A stretch of 64,000 nucleotides of DNA from Hippasteria phrygiana (Eukaryota > Echinodermata > Asteroidea > Valvatida > Goniasteridae). The translations under genes were made by a program, and so were the position numbers. Location: NCBI GenBank assembly GCA_037893225.1, contig JAZGUH010000487.1:620001-684000 (forward strand), given 5' to 3'. This document shows positions 34,901-49,900 of the stretch, piece after piece; position 1 is the first letter of the stretch; every line of letters starts with the position of its first letter. Under the pieces are notes generated by a model. That model searched no databases, was not told the origin of the DNA, and saw only the letters and a program-made list of their open reading frames with translations.

Positions 34901-37900
34901 AAATCTAAGGTTTAGAGCCATAGCTATCAAGACGATTGAATCAATGTTTCGGTCAGCATGCTTTGTCAATCACCGGGGGGAGTTTCTCCTGTTGATGGTC
35001 AGAAAATACTGACCAAAAGGGGGAGGTGAGTTTATCTCACCAACAGTGGAAGTTACCCCGCCTGGGTCTATAGGTCTGGAAATTGAAATAATTTCTTTAT
35101 TATCTATTGAAGATTTATCCTTTATTTAGATCTTTACCTTCCACCACATCTGTTGTAGCCCTTTACCTAGAGTGACTTTTAGTCTTGTATTGGGCGACTT
35201 CCACAAAAAAAGAACCCCCATTCTATCTTTATAGCTAGAAAGAACTCACAGCATATCTTCAAATATCTCTCCAGTTAAAATGAAACTTTACCTTCTGCAG
35301 CAAGGACTTGATTGCCAGGGCGGTGATCTTGCGACATTTTGCCGAATCGTCATTGACGAGTCTCGTTGCCATGGGAATGAAAAACATCCCTGCATGCGTC
35401 TCCAATATTTTCTGTATGGAAGGCACATGAAAAAAACCAGCAGTTGGTCTTTCACTGAAGCCACATTACATAACTGAAAGATTACCTACGCAATATTGTG
35501 CAAAATATGATATTAACGTTGCATTAGTATTGATTCTGAATTTACAGAATCTTTTCCAAATAGTTTTCCCGTCCAAAAAAAAGGAAGAGGAATCGGTCAA
35601 CTCCTGACCTGTGGAAAAGATGAGAAGATAGTGGCCAGCATCTCCAGGGTGGACTCGCGGCCAGTCTCAAGGTCAAAGTTCAGCTGGTTGACAAAGAACT
35701 CTAGGTGGCGCCTCAGCCGCTTTCCCAGGGGATAATCTAACAGGAAAGTCAGAACGACCTGTGGAGAACAAAGAGACAAGAGGGGTGACATGCTGCTTGA
35801 GAATGATTCTACATTTCAAAATACAAATTCATAACTAATGTGGTAGAGAGCGAAAGAAAACTTGTTACTTTTATGCAAGGTCATATTCTAGAAAATGTAA
35901 CCTTCCTTAGCTATGACATACAAACAGACTCCTTTAATTTAAAGGTTTAATACAGCTTTGGTAATGATCAAAAATCCAAAAGTTTAATTTCAATCTGAAC
36001 GCTTCACTGTTTATAAAGATGCTACCAGTATCAATCCTCCTGGGAAGATTTGTCTGAAATGCTGTCATCTTTGCAAAAATGACATCTGAAGACCTTGACA
36101 AATGCAGTGGCTTATTTCGACCTGAACAATCAAACTTGGCGCTCCCCTTCCCTTTTTGTGTGCATGAAATCTCTTTTATAAAAACTCCTATTCATTACGC
36201 TCCCATTCAAGAACAATATAGTTGAAACATGAATGGATTGAGTACATGCAGGAATGTGCCTATAGATGCAACCTGTCTGGTGCTCTTTTACAATTCACGG
36301 CTATTGCCGTCGTCCGTAGTCAAGAGGTTTATTATTGTTTTTCAAAGAACCACAAACACGATTGCAGCTGTACCTGTCTGCATTGTAATCTGACGGAGGG
36401 ACTCTCCGAGGTGATGGAGAGTTCAGTGACCTTCTTCATGACGTCGTGCATCTCAGGAACTATCAGCTTTCTAGTCAGTATGGCCTGGTGACAAAAAGAA
36501 TGAAACGGTCACGGGACTTAAAGTTTAGCTCGATGGTGCAATCCCATTTTCTGCATTGCAGTGTTATTCACCCACTGATGATAACTGGTCTCCTAGCTAG
36601 TCTTAATTTCTATCCTCTATGTACGTGAATCCAAGCGCAAGGTTTTATACAACTTGACACCACTTCTGCTTCTGTTGTTGCAATAGGGTGATATTTTGTG
36701 AATAGTCGTAACGACAGGTTTTCAAGCAGACCAACTGGAAACAGTCGAGTAGCAGAATCAAAATTTAACCAGTTCGCGCCGGGATTATTTTTGCCGAAAA
36801 TTACTATTTTCAAAAAAGGCAAAATATAGCAGCCAACTTCTGATATCCAGCCAAACACCACAAATACTGATTTGCAAGAGTCATTTAAACAGTATTTGTA
36901 CAATATTTCTTGCCGAAACCTCACATATTGCAATACTCCGGGTACGCCCACCGGAGCGTAAATTGTAGAATAACAGGCCGTGCACAGCGGCCGAGTTCAA
37001 GTGCAACACATGGTCCGCCTTCACAGACTTCTCAGACTTTGTGTGTATGTACAAAACAAATGAGGGATTAGCGTGTTGAGACGTCACCCGGAGGCGAGTC
37101 GAGGCAAGCTTGACGTTTTAACCCGTCAGCCGTACCCGTGTATAAAAACAGCCAGATCGTGTTAACACGTCCTCCGACGCGAACTGGTTAAAAAAAAACA
37201 GACTTTTGTGGGTTTTCAGGAGTAGTTTTTGTTGATACTCACCCATGTCCACAACATCAAAAGCCTCATTTGGCATGTTCTGTACTCACAACACTTGTGC
37301 TTTATCTTCAACTAAGCTCTTGGAAGTAAAGTTGCAGTACTCCTGCACCCAAGCCCTTTATTGCATGATTTTCATATGACAGTGTGTAACACTTATGAAT
37401 AATATTCAATGAGATTTCATTTTTTGAGTTGGGGGACAACAAATTAGGAAAAATAGGGGGGGAAAGGATTTTAAAAGAAAAGTATAAAAAGTAGGAGCAA
37501 GGTAAAACAAAATAGGAAAAAGTAGGAAAAGTAGGAATACTTGAAAAGCCTGCAAGAATGTTTCTTCACTACAGTGTACCTTGAGCAGACCGAATGCCGT
37601 CGCCTGCCTGGTATGGTCGTGCATGTCCTCTTCTGCATAGCTCAGCAGAACCTGCAGTTGTTTTTCATTAATGGTGTGTTGCTTCACATCACGGACCAAC
37701 ACAGTGACAGCCTGCAAACAAACATATGTGGTTTTAGTTATTCCAGTTTGGACCAGTTCGGACAAGATCAGAGTCACATTTGATGGCACTACTATGAACA
37801 GAATGTTTTCGGGAAAATAACACTGATGCTTATTTCAACAATTGCTTATAAACCTCCTGAATACGGACGATGGCCATAGCAGTGGTTTCAACAAGACCAC

Positions 37901-40900
37901 CTGGCTGGTTTTCATCTATATGCGCATTCCTGTGCGTACTCAATCCATTCATGTTTCAACTGCACTGTTCTTGAATGAGAGTGTAACGAATAGATGGAGC
38001 TTTTTCAAATAAAACTTTCATTCACACACAAGGGGCTCCAAGTGTGATGAATAGGAGCACTCTATTCAGTGTGGGGCCTATTGTTTGCATTTACGCTTGG
38101 CTGCACAGCCCATTCTTGGCATACCATCCCCCCATCAATAACAGCCAGACACAAGTGGTTAAGAGTGATGTAACACCAACAATGAAAGTATCTGTGCATT
38201 GGAGTTTTCTGCTTATAAGTCAATGACAGATTCTTAGCCTAAAAGCTACACAGCTTTATGAAATATGCTTTAGTTTAATCTGGTGTTGTTTAATTTGGAT
38301 TGCTTTTGTTAATTCATAAAGTTGTTTACTCTGGGATGTTAGCGTGCATGTACGTGTCTGGGCAGCGGCCAATCATATGTCAATTAATTGTCCTTGCTCA
38401 AACTTGCTCTGGACAGATCGGATCTGTCTGGTAGGATTAATGGCTTTTCTTTTGCTGATAGATCATTCTCTGTATACGGCCCCAGAGTCTGGAATAAACT
38501 TCCAGGATACATGAGAGACACCACTTCATTGCATACATTCAAGACACTCCTGAAAGCTCATCTGTTTCAGGAGGCGTATCATCAATAATTATTCTTCATT
38601 TTGTGCCTCATCAGCGCCTTAGAGCAAACTTTTGATTGTGGCGCTTTATAAATGTCTTTTTGGATTTGATTGATTTTTGAATGGCTGAGCTTATTAAATT
38701 CAATATCACTAACGTGCACATAGATACTCTCCTTAACCCCTTGTGTCCAGCTGTTATTGATGGGGGGCTGGTATGCCAAGAATGGGCTGTGCAGCCAAGC
38801 GTAGACGCAAACAATAGGCACCACACTGAATGGAGTGGTCCTATTTATCACACTTGGCAACCCCCCCTATCATGTGAATGAAAGCTTTGTTTGAAAAAGC
38901 TCTATCTATTCATTACACTCCAGATGCAAGAACAATATAGTTGAAACATGAATGGATTGAGTATGCGCAGGAATGTGCATATAGATGACAACAGGACAGG
39001 TGGTCTATTTGTTCAAACTGTGGCTATGCCCGCCATCCGTATTCAAGAGGTAAACGTGGAATAGTTGCATATGTTGCTTTCAATGAACTGACCTTGAAGC
39101 AGCAGACGACGATGTCAAAGTTGACTCCCTTGGCAGCCCCGGCCGCAGCGTGATTGTGTAGGATCCTGAAGAGCGTCTTCGTCAATTTCAATGCGTTCTT
39201 GCCGATTGATGGCAGCGGGAAACGCATCATCCACGTGACGCAACGTAGGGCGACTACAGTCACCTGAGTACAGATTTGAATAATTGTTCTTTTTTAATGA
39301 CATCTAGAATTCTGAGTTCTGGAAGCCACGATTTTAAATCCTGCTCTTGTCAATTTTCAACATTCACTGTTTCTATTTTCGTATTATGGAATTTGTTTAA
39401 TTGCAAGCAATCGGCAAGCCGAGTAATCTGGTACAAATAATTCTTTAATTCAATTTGTTGACTTCTGAGCCGCTGCTGTCAGCAGACATACCGGTATTTT
39501 TTGCTAGTTCGGAGCATACGCGCGTAAGTTATGAGCATGCACAAGATTGGTAAGAATAGAAACGGACCGGTATGTCTGCTGCCACCAAGTGTCTCAAAAG
39601 TATCTCATTGGACCTGTTCCACAATCACTGCCATGTTTGGTTTGAAAAGAAATCCGATAAATGATATCCCTCCACCCTTCTCTTAAAGTAAATGCAATTA
39701 TGTGACATACAAAAAGCCATAAAAACAAAAGATGTTTCTCCAACTTCGCCTCACTGAAGAACTGACAATTATTACATTAATTTCATTAATTGACCTGTTG
39801 ATCACTAATAATGGAAACGTCCTTTCAATAGACAACTCTAGAGCATTTTGTAGAGTCATTTTGTGTCTGACTTTGCATGTTCTGTGTCTAATCCCGCTTG
39901 ATGAGATTGGACTCTACTAACCAAGCTGCATTGATACAATTCTATCACGATAAGTCAATCATCTCTGTAAGTACGTCATCATTTCGACCGGACAGTGCAG
40001 TGCAAATGAATGAAGTACGCATGCAAGTTTACTTCACACGCATTCAACAGAGGCCCGTGTATCACGTGCCATGTGACATTTTCACTTACGAAGAGGACTA
40101 CACAAACATTTTTCATTCAATCAAACAATGAGTAACACGAAGTGGGGAAAAAAAGTACTTTAAATGGGTAAACAAACCTCAAAACGCAAATTGGACCTAA
40201 TGGAGAAAGTCATTGTTTATGTCACACAGATTTCTAAAATGCAAATTTCATTACCTTGGAATGCTTGGAGGTGAGCGAGTCCATTAGGACCTGAACGAAT
40301 GGATCCAGCATCTCAAGGTGTTGCTGGTTGGATGGAGACAGCTTGGAACGTTTCAGGTTCACGTGTAGCAGCTGAAAATTAGAATGCAGAGGTCAAAGAA
40401 TTTCTCATGACCTTCCTAAAAAAAACAAATTTACATAATAAAGTGTAAGGACCTAATTTCCACCCTGCCAATAATGGTGATGAGGAGGGTCATGGCTGCT
40501 GCTAATGCACAAAGCCAAAAGCAAGGCCCAACAGTGGTCATGATCAGGCCAACACACTTTTATTACCATTCCTAGATGCCTTTTATACATTCAGAGAAAA
40601 TCATATTTCTCATAAAACCTACTTTTTCACCGCAGTTTTCTTGATCTTGTACAATACAAGAGGTGCATGAAAGACCCAGAGCATTTTTTTGTGTGTGTGG
40701 AAAGAAAATTGGACAACATATTAGATTGAGAAAGATTCTTGGGATCAAAACGCCAGGCACTCATCATTTGTATCAGTTATATATATTTCAGGTCGCGGCA
40801 AGTCGGGAAGCAGTTTGTAACAGAAAATTCTTATTTCAATCGACAATACACGTATAAAACTGAATAGGGCAAGTCCAATAATTCACACATTTTAGTGTAG

Positions 40901-43900
40901 CATATGGGACATTCAGTATAAACTCTCTTAAAATAATTAAGATTTCAGTGTTTCTAATTCTGATGTTGGGCATCTCCAAGGAGAATACCCACAAGAATGT
41001 ATGTCATTAGTCCTAGGGATGATCATGTAATTAAAGGAAACACGGTGCGTAACGTATGGGACTGCAAGGGGACCTCCTCTTGGACTTACATCAACAAAGA
41101 AACCAATTATTTATTTATTTTCAAATCAGAAAACCAATCAAAATGAAAGAAGGTACTAAGTTGAAGTCCGATTCTCACCTGGAGCCCATACTCAACGATA
41201 AGGTGCATGTTGGTCTTCTGGCTGACTTTTGGGGTGACTCCGCCCTTCTTGGGGGCGGGAGGCAGCAGGTAACAGCTCGCTGGGCCCGCCCTGGGGTCCG
41301 GTGGCGGTCTCATGTTGTCCTTGCTACTGCCAAGTTTAAACAAATGAAACTTCGCTAAGCTCAGGATGTCATTCCTCTGGTTTGATGCATCGTATTTCAC
41401 ATTTCACCAATCCACACTGGATCCCACTCATCTCAGTGATGAGATTTGAGGAAAACCGAAAAATTCACGAAACACTCGGAGGCATTTTATTTGTATGGCA
41501 TTGCTGAAAAATGCATAAGAAAACTGTATTTTCTACAAAAAGATACGGTTCAAAATTGCAAAAAAATAGGGTCATGAGAATGAAAAGAAGACTGTCTCAG
41601 GTTGCAGAGGTCATTTTGCGACGATAAAAACAATTTAAGGACCACAAAATCTTTCGGAAATCTTGAAGACGTCTCACTAAAAAAATCCTGAAATCAGGAA
41701 AAATCTGCAGGAAAACATCAGGAAAACATCTTTAGATTCTAGGCATGTTCCTGATGATACAGCATACCGACAAAAATTTCTCTTTAGTTTTTATACTCTC
41801 TATCAAGCAAAGCCTCAACTCGCATTTATCGTTTCATTCTTTTTCTCCAAAAAATAAGACTGCCTCTGATAGATCAATTTATCAAGCAAATTAGCACTTA
41901 ATCCTCCAAAATGAACCAGGCAGTTTTGGAGGATTCTGGAGGATTAAGGTCAAATGGCTATTTGAAATAGCGGTTGATTTTTGGAGGATTGAAGTGGAAT
42001 TCCCATGTATCACCCAGTACTTACAAACTAGCATGGGTCACATATACTGCACACTTCTCCATCGCCAAGTTTAATACATACATAGTAATTTTTTTTACGG
42101 GAGGCAATTGGAGGAATTTAAAGGATTGAGGATGCATCCTAGCCAAAAACATCCAGGGGGTTAGAGTTTAATGTAATGAAAAAGACCAACGCCAACAGCA
42201 ATCTGCTCTGTATATAACATCAAACTATTCTAAAATCCCTTCCCATGATGCATTTACCATCAAAGAAGCCAAATTTAGTGCAGGTCTTACCTTTCGCTGG
42301 TGGTAAGATATGGAATTGTTTCCGTGACGAGTCCATGGATGTAGATCAACATGTTGTCCACGGCTATCCCTGGATTGGCTATCATACCCATGGTTACATG
42401 CTGGAGGACATCCGTAGCCTTACGTACAACCTTGTGGCTATGGCTTACGACAAGCATCTATAACAAAGGTTGAAATTGGAGTGCGATGGAGAATTAATAT
42501 CTGCAGAAATCAAATTATTACATCACACGACAAAAACGATTTCTGAGACAAAACTCCAGAACACTTCAATGATTATTTGTCAACATACATTTAGAGTATT
42601 CTTGTAAAAAATATTCAACTCCAAAACAGTAGCAGATCATCAATTTTAATATGATTTTGCATGCACCTAGGGGGTTAGGATCAAACACAAATACAGGCTG
42701 AATAAAAAAACAACCCAAATGTTTCAAAATATTTTTTACAAGATTTTGCACAATTGATTTTAAATTCATTTTTCGGTACAGAAACCATCAAATACAAAAA
42801 GAGGATATGTGCAGGATTTTGTAAGTAAATATTGGGGAACATTTTGATTTAGTTTTTTTTGACACCCTGTATTTGCTCGTTTCTGGAGCAAAACTTAATT
42901 CACTAAATAACTTTTTTTAAACCCTGTAGTCCCAAATCCTCCAATTTCAATGTGAATTTTCACACGCCCTAGGGAGCTGGGGTTAATGAATATGAGTAAC
43001 TATAATAATGTTGCGTCTTTCGTCACTTTATATCTTCTGCATACATATGCAAATTCTGCAACAATATGACAACTGATTAAAATAATTTTATCAAATGTCT
43101 GGTGTCTTTTGCATTGCAATGTTTTGAACAAAATTGACACAACATGACGTATAACTTAGAAATAAATGATTTTCCAAACGCAAAAATTAAACTGACCTCT
43201 TTCAATGGAAGCAAAAGACTCGTCAATGAACTCTGACCTACGACCTTGGCTATCATCTCATAGCAGTCATATCCCTTGGTGCTGCGGGCCTCCACCAGCT
43301 TACCCACAATGCCCACAACTTCCTTCTCCTCAGCAACTTCACCAAAAAGCTCTTTGTTGATGACCTGAAAAAGAAAAGAAAAACGGCAAAGATCCAAGTT
43401 AAAAAGAAAGCAATGTTGTATAGAAGTAGTCCCTGAAAAAATTAAAAGATGCAATTTAAAAGTCTTGAGGAAAAATCAAGCAAAAAAAACCAAAAAAACA
43501 GCTTGTTGGTTCAATAAGTCATAAACCTAAATCACCACATAGCCAGATCAGCCCCAACATTACTGAACAGCTTGGCAAGCAGCAATGAGGGATCACTCGA
43601 TCGAGAAATAACAAGTTTCAAGAGAAAACATTTTCAAAACGGTGTAACTTTGCAAAATATATTTTTGGGATGCCCAGGAATGTGTCACAACATCATCTAC
43701 AACAATCTAGATGATAGGCATACATCGAGTCTGCCGCGCCACCGCAGGACCAGGGGCCAATTTTACGGAACTACTAAACACAAAAATATGCTTATCACAA
43801 CAAGTCTTGCTTGGTAAAACAGGTTACCAGCCAAAACTCCAAGCGATATCCATGCTAAGCAATAAACAGCTGAGTACCAGTCGCAAGTGATACACATCGC

Positions 43901-46900
43901 ATGAAAATTTGGTTGGTAATCCTGTTTTTAGCGAGGAAGACTTTTTATGCTAAGCAACTTTGTAATAGTTAGCAGCTCGATAAGATTGATCTCTGGAACA
44001 ATGTATGAGTATTTCCTCTTACCTCAATCATGGAGTAGACGCTAGTATCAAGGTCTCCTGGTTTGAGCGTAGGCAAGATGCTATGGAGCAGGGCATGCAG
44101 CGTAAAACTCAGCACGTGAAGCTGGTACAAAAACGGAATAAGTCACAAACATCAATCAATGAATGAAACAAAACGTCAAAATATACATAAAAACCTCTTT
44201 ACTCATTTTAATTCTTTCTGGTAACGAAACCAAGGATTCCTCAAAAGTGCATATATCGCACTGTAGATCGAAAGCCTGAAGAAACCTGATGACAAAGAAA
44301 TGTTCAGTTTTAGAAGTGGGAGGGAAAACCAACAGAATCAGGCAGGGACTGACCTAATCACGTCAGCTCTGGCAAGATTCGAACCCAGGTCACAGTGGTG
44401 GAAAGTCTCACAAGGCAAGGAAAGTCCCACAAGTCCAACCTGACTCCCCTATACCCCTTTCCACATCCAAGCATACACCCAACATTCATGTAAATATGCT
44501 TGAATGATAATTGGAGGAACATGGTCGCCAATAACGGACACAGTCAACCAACTATTACAGTTCCCCAAACAAGTTCATTTTTGGCTAGTCAAAATTGGAT
44601 TCTCACATACTAAAACCCCTTTTAAAAATTGGAAAATTTTAACAAAACCTGTGAAAAAAAAAATAAAAAATCACAAAATGTAACAGAAAATCAGGATTTC
44701 AATGGAATACAAAAACTGTAAACATGTGAAAATCAGTACAAATGCAGATACAGTCACGCTAAAAATAACAAAATTTCAAGCTTTCCACAGGTTTGTGCAC
44801 AAACATGGATGCGCCCAGCAGGCATCACTTTATATGGCGAGTTAACGCTGCAGTTTAATGCAGCTCTATGTTCAGTACACAGTGAGTAGTCCTAATGTGA
44901 GGCTTTACTCTGGTGTGCTTAAATCAGAGGCGGAAGTAGTGGGGGGGGGGGGGTGTAAAACCTCACCCCCTGCTCTATTCTTTTCTTTTATGCTATTAAA
45001 TAAGACCCGCAACCTTTTTTGTTTTGGGTGTTTTTTTGGCTACATTTACAGTCTCAGAAAAACAAATTCTAGATCTGGCACTCAAATTTGTTCATGCGTG
45101 CAATAAGCACACATACATTTGGCTCTAATTTGGCTTGCACCCGGTGCTGTATAACCCCGTACACCTGCCTGATATCCCCTGGTCAGAGCATGCCGTAGTT
45201 CCTTCAGGATGAACGGGAAGTAGGTCACACCCAGGGAGGCCAGGATCTTGACCAGCGTATCCCGGCTGATATCCCGTACATCCTTGGCTCGGCTCTTCAG
45301 CATCTGGCAGACCTTGAGCAGGATACCGGGCAGGTTACGGTGGAGGGTGTGGCTAGGCAGAGCCTGCAGGAGCTTGACCATCGCCAGGGCTATGGGTACT
45401 CGCAGGATCTCCTCGTCCTCGGCGAAGCTGAAGCGAGCCTTCTTGTGGTGCTCCTCACTCTTGGCCTGAAAGTGATGGAGGTATTACAACTCTTTTGCAG
45501 CGGCAACTCTTTCACAGAAAGGGGAGGGGGGGGGCACAGCTAGAGCCCTTCCAAAGGTTGTGAATTTTTTCTCAGTCGAGCCGTGTGCATTTTATCAGTA
45601 CATGGTTAGATAGAGGTCTAGCCTATGTCCCTCAAAAAATTTAAAATTAACATTAAAAGAATCAACAATAAATAAATGAATCAATACAATTAAGAAAAAA
45701 CAACAAATAAAAACAATAAATGTAATGTAAAAAGTAAATAACAAAATTAATGAAAAATAAATGAATAATGCAAACCAAACATTATTTATGGTTATTTTGG
45801 GTGAAAAAAATTGGCCGAGCTCCCCCACCCCCCCCCCCCCCCAAAAAAAAAATCATGGTTGTGCAACTGCTAGATTACAAGCTAGTCAAACAAAATCAAC
45901 AAAGCTACCATTTTCAACAGCAAGTTGCAGTAACTATGCAACATCAAGTAATTATACCAAGTATGGCCTCAACTTGGACAACAATGACACTATTCCCTTT
46001 TGTCACTATTAATTCCTCTATTCACAACTCTGTAAAAATTGTTTAATATTGACTGGATTTACTTTTAGCATTTCAAGTATCTCAAGTGAAAGGCTATCAA
46101 AAAAATAACTATCAAAGAGAAACAATTTTCCCACATGAGAACAAAATCAAATAGCCAAAGAAGTGAAGAAAAAAAATGTCTTTGGCTAAATAAAAATCAT
46201 TTAATTTTGCAATTGAAATACAAGCACTAGTGGAACTTATACCAAGTCAGAGTTAATATTACCAAAAAAAAGGGAAACCTTGACAGCTGTATTCTGTGAA
46301 ATGGTTTATGTACATTCATTGTACCCTCTTAAAGTAGAGAGGAAAAACAAAGAAAGAAAATGCTGCAAATACCTTCTTTGTGAGAGTCTTGTGGAGCTTG
46401 GGCAGGATGCTGGCAACGATGATGCGGTGGATCTTGGTTGCCATGACTACCTTGCCTCGATGTTTGTCAAGCTCTTCCTGCTCTTCTTGGTCTTCCTCGT
46501 CATTTTCATCATCATCCTCATCGTCACTTTTCTCATCACCATCATCATCTGCATTTGTTCCTTTCGCCAACTTACCATCTTTACCCTGTTCATCTGGTAT
46601 TAAAGGTAACATAAAATATTTGCTGTTGCTGTAATTTTGAATGAAATGGGGTTATGTGGGGTTATATATTTTATAGCAAATCTTACTGCAATGTCCAGTT
46701 TCAAGTTCTATTTTAGACATTGGACAAAAGTAGACTATAAATAGGCGGCAGTATTTCAAAAACGTCAAGTTTTCTCTAATGATGGTCAGCCGACCATCAT
46801 TGGAAATTGATACAAAATTCCACTTTTCTTGAAAATGACAGCACAGGTTGCAAAATTCCAGTGTTGGAGCAAAGGCATGACCCTCAAGGCCCCAAGGCCA

Positions 46901-49900
46901 AGGCTTTGACCATCAAGGCCCCAAGGCCAAGGTTTTAACCCTCAAGGCCCTAAGGCCAAGGCCCTATACAAAATAGGGCCTTGTATAGGGCCTTGGCCTG
47001 GGCCTTGAAGGTTAAAGCCTTGGCCTTAGGGCATTGAGGGTGGAAGCCTTGGCCCTGGGGCCTTGAGAGTGGGAGCCTTGGCCTTGGGGCCTTGAGAGTG
47101 GGAGCCTAGGCCTTGGGGCCTTGAGAGTGGGGGCCTTGGGGCCTTGAGAGTGGGGGCCTTGGGGCCTTGAGAGTGGGGGCCTTGGGGCCTTGAGAGTGGG
47201 GGCCCTGGGGCCTTGAGAGTGGGGCCTTGGGGCCTTGAGAGTGGGAGCCTGGGCCTTGGGGCCTTGAGAGTGGGAGCCTGGGCCTTGGGGCCTTGAGAGT
47301 GGGAGCCTGGGCCTTGGGGCCTTGAGAGTGGGAGCCTGGGCCTTGGGGGTCATGCCTTTGCTCCAACACTGCTAAATTCACTGACCTTGGGCCTCTATTT
47401 TCTTAAAACAAGGGGTCAAGACTCTAACAACTCCAAAAGGTTAACTCCATGGGCTAGGAATGAGGTACAACACCACACAATACATTTAATCAAAACTAAT
47501 AACTTGCACTTTCGTGAAATAATCTCTAATTTCAATTTTTGCCTGGTAACATATATGTAATGGGCCAAGTCAATAGAGTGGTCTAGAACAAACATGCACA
47601 AATGCCAAAAAATCCTACCTTCCGATGAAGCCTTTACTACCGTGGTGGATGTTTTCCCGACTTCCACTGATTCCACCCCTTCCGAGAGTGACAGATCAAA
47701 ATGGAACCCATCCAGGACTGCTACAACTAACCTGAAAAGAGGCAAACATTTAAGACAAATCTTATTTCAGGTATGCTTCAGGAAAAACATGGCAATGTGA
47801 TTTTTTTAATACTGAAACCATGCACATGCAATTTCCCTTCAACCTAGGGGGCAAGGAAACTGACCAACGGTCAAGCCACAGTTCCAAGGTTATTCTGAAT
47901 TATTAAGTCGGAGGTTATTCAGGACTAATTTGAGATACCAAAATCCCTATTTTTGTTAGTTATAGAAGTGGAAAGTAATTTACTGCAGAATCATGCATAC
48001 AAACCAAAAAAGGTCAGTTTAAGATCAGGGGCCAATTTCATAGAGCTGCTTAAGCAAAAAGAATTGCTTAAGCACAAAAAACTTGCTTAATAAAATCAGG
48101 TTAGCAGCCAAAACCCCATGTAATTTTTATGATAAGCAAACAACAGCTAAATACCAGTCATAAGCAATATAAATCACATGGAATTTTGGCTGGCAACATG
48201 ATTTTATTAAGCAAGGTTTTTTGCGCTTAAGCAAATTGTTTGCTTAAGCAGCTATGAAATTGGCCCCTGAGGTTGAATACAGACAATGGCCATAGCTGTG
48301 GTTTGAAAAAGACCACCTGGCCTGTTGATGTCTGCAGGCACATTCCTGCATGTACTCAATTTATTCATGTTTCAACTATATTGTTCTTGAATGGGAGTGT
48401 AATGAATAGATGGAGCTTTTTCAAACAAAGCTTACATTCACACAAAAGGGGGGAGGGGGGCTCCAAGTGCGATGAATAGGACCACTCTATTCAGTGTGGT
48501 GCCTATTGTTTGCGTTTAGGCTTGGCTTCACAGCCCGTACTTGGCATACCAGCACCCCATTAATAACAGCCAGACACAAGGGGGTTAAGATAGCAAGTTG
48601 AGCGAAAAGAAAAATGATCTTGGGTCAAGACCACACCCTGACAAAAGACGGACCTGTGGTTTTGTAACAACCCACTGCAAATATTCACATGGAATTTCTC
48701 CGTACCTCACGGCCGTTTTCTGCTGGTCTATGCTTTGCATCACCAGTCGCAGGTACTGCTTCAGTATCATGTAGTAGAATCGCCATGGCAACTGCCCGGC
48801 AACGGCCCCCACTGCGCTAATGGCTTCGATGACCAGGTTTGGGTTCTTGGTTGCTAGGGGCTGGTCGAAGATGATGGCTGTCGCCATGGGCAACAAGAAC
48901 TGATAGAGGGTGCTGTGAGTGAGGTCGCCCTGCCTGGCAAACAGGGCTAAACGGCGAAGCGCTCGCATCCGCCGGTGATGCTGTCATGCGCAAAATAAAA
49001 TCATCATCAACTCATTAACAGTTGTCAAAAAATTAAAGAACGCAACTGCTCAGTTTTTATTCTCTAATCTGTTTATGGTATATTTTCCTAAAGCAATAGC
49101 CTAATGATGATCCTACAATGACTTGTCTGTCATTATCCTTTGTTCGTACTTCGTAGCTTTCATTTGTCAATCTGTAATTGTCTGTCAATCGGGTCAGGGT
49201 ACAAAAACAACTGCTTCATCCTATTTCCAATGTTGTTATGTACATTATATACTGACTGTAAAGCTTCATTGTGTTAATATTGTTCTACATGATCATTGCT
49301 TCTCAAAATATTTTCTGTTATTAATCCCTTGAGTACGGTTATTTACAGGAGGTGCCGGGGTGGCCTGTGCAGCCAAATGAAATGGACACAAGAGGCTTGT
49401 GCAGCCAAACGTAACATACACAATAATCCAACAATGGATTGAAAATGCAGAAAATGGCGTCTATAGACGTCATCCGGCCTGGTGGCAATTTTTTTGCACC
49501 GTTTGGGGTCATCCGTAAGCAAGGGGTTAAGATGTTAACATAATGGTGTGCATGTAGTATCATAACATTGAAATAACATTGAAATAACTGAAGTGAATTG
49601 AATCGAATCATTGCTTACAACTCTCTGTGTTCCGGATTACATAGTTAATAGAAACAGCTGATCCTAAGTTAATCAAAATATTTAGCATTCCTGCCTGCTT
49701 TTTTTTTTTTTTTTTTTTCCTCAAAAAAAGTTAAATGAAAAGATAAAGGTTGAAAGGAAATTCCTCTCATGAATCGATTTTGGTGGACTCCGCAGTTGGG
49801 AGCAGCCATCTTGAGAAAATAAAAGAATTGGCTGTTTGGGAAAAACCATTGCTTCTAAGGCAACATTTCTTAATAATAATTTGAATAACATTACAAGCAG

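Noticed and set aside
47012..47381. Repetitive 91-113-residue open frames on - strand
   Set aside because: Pure minisatellite translation (SRPQGPGSHSQGP-like); lies in an intron of UTP20.
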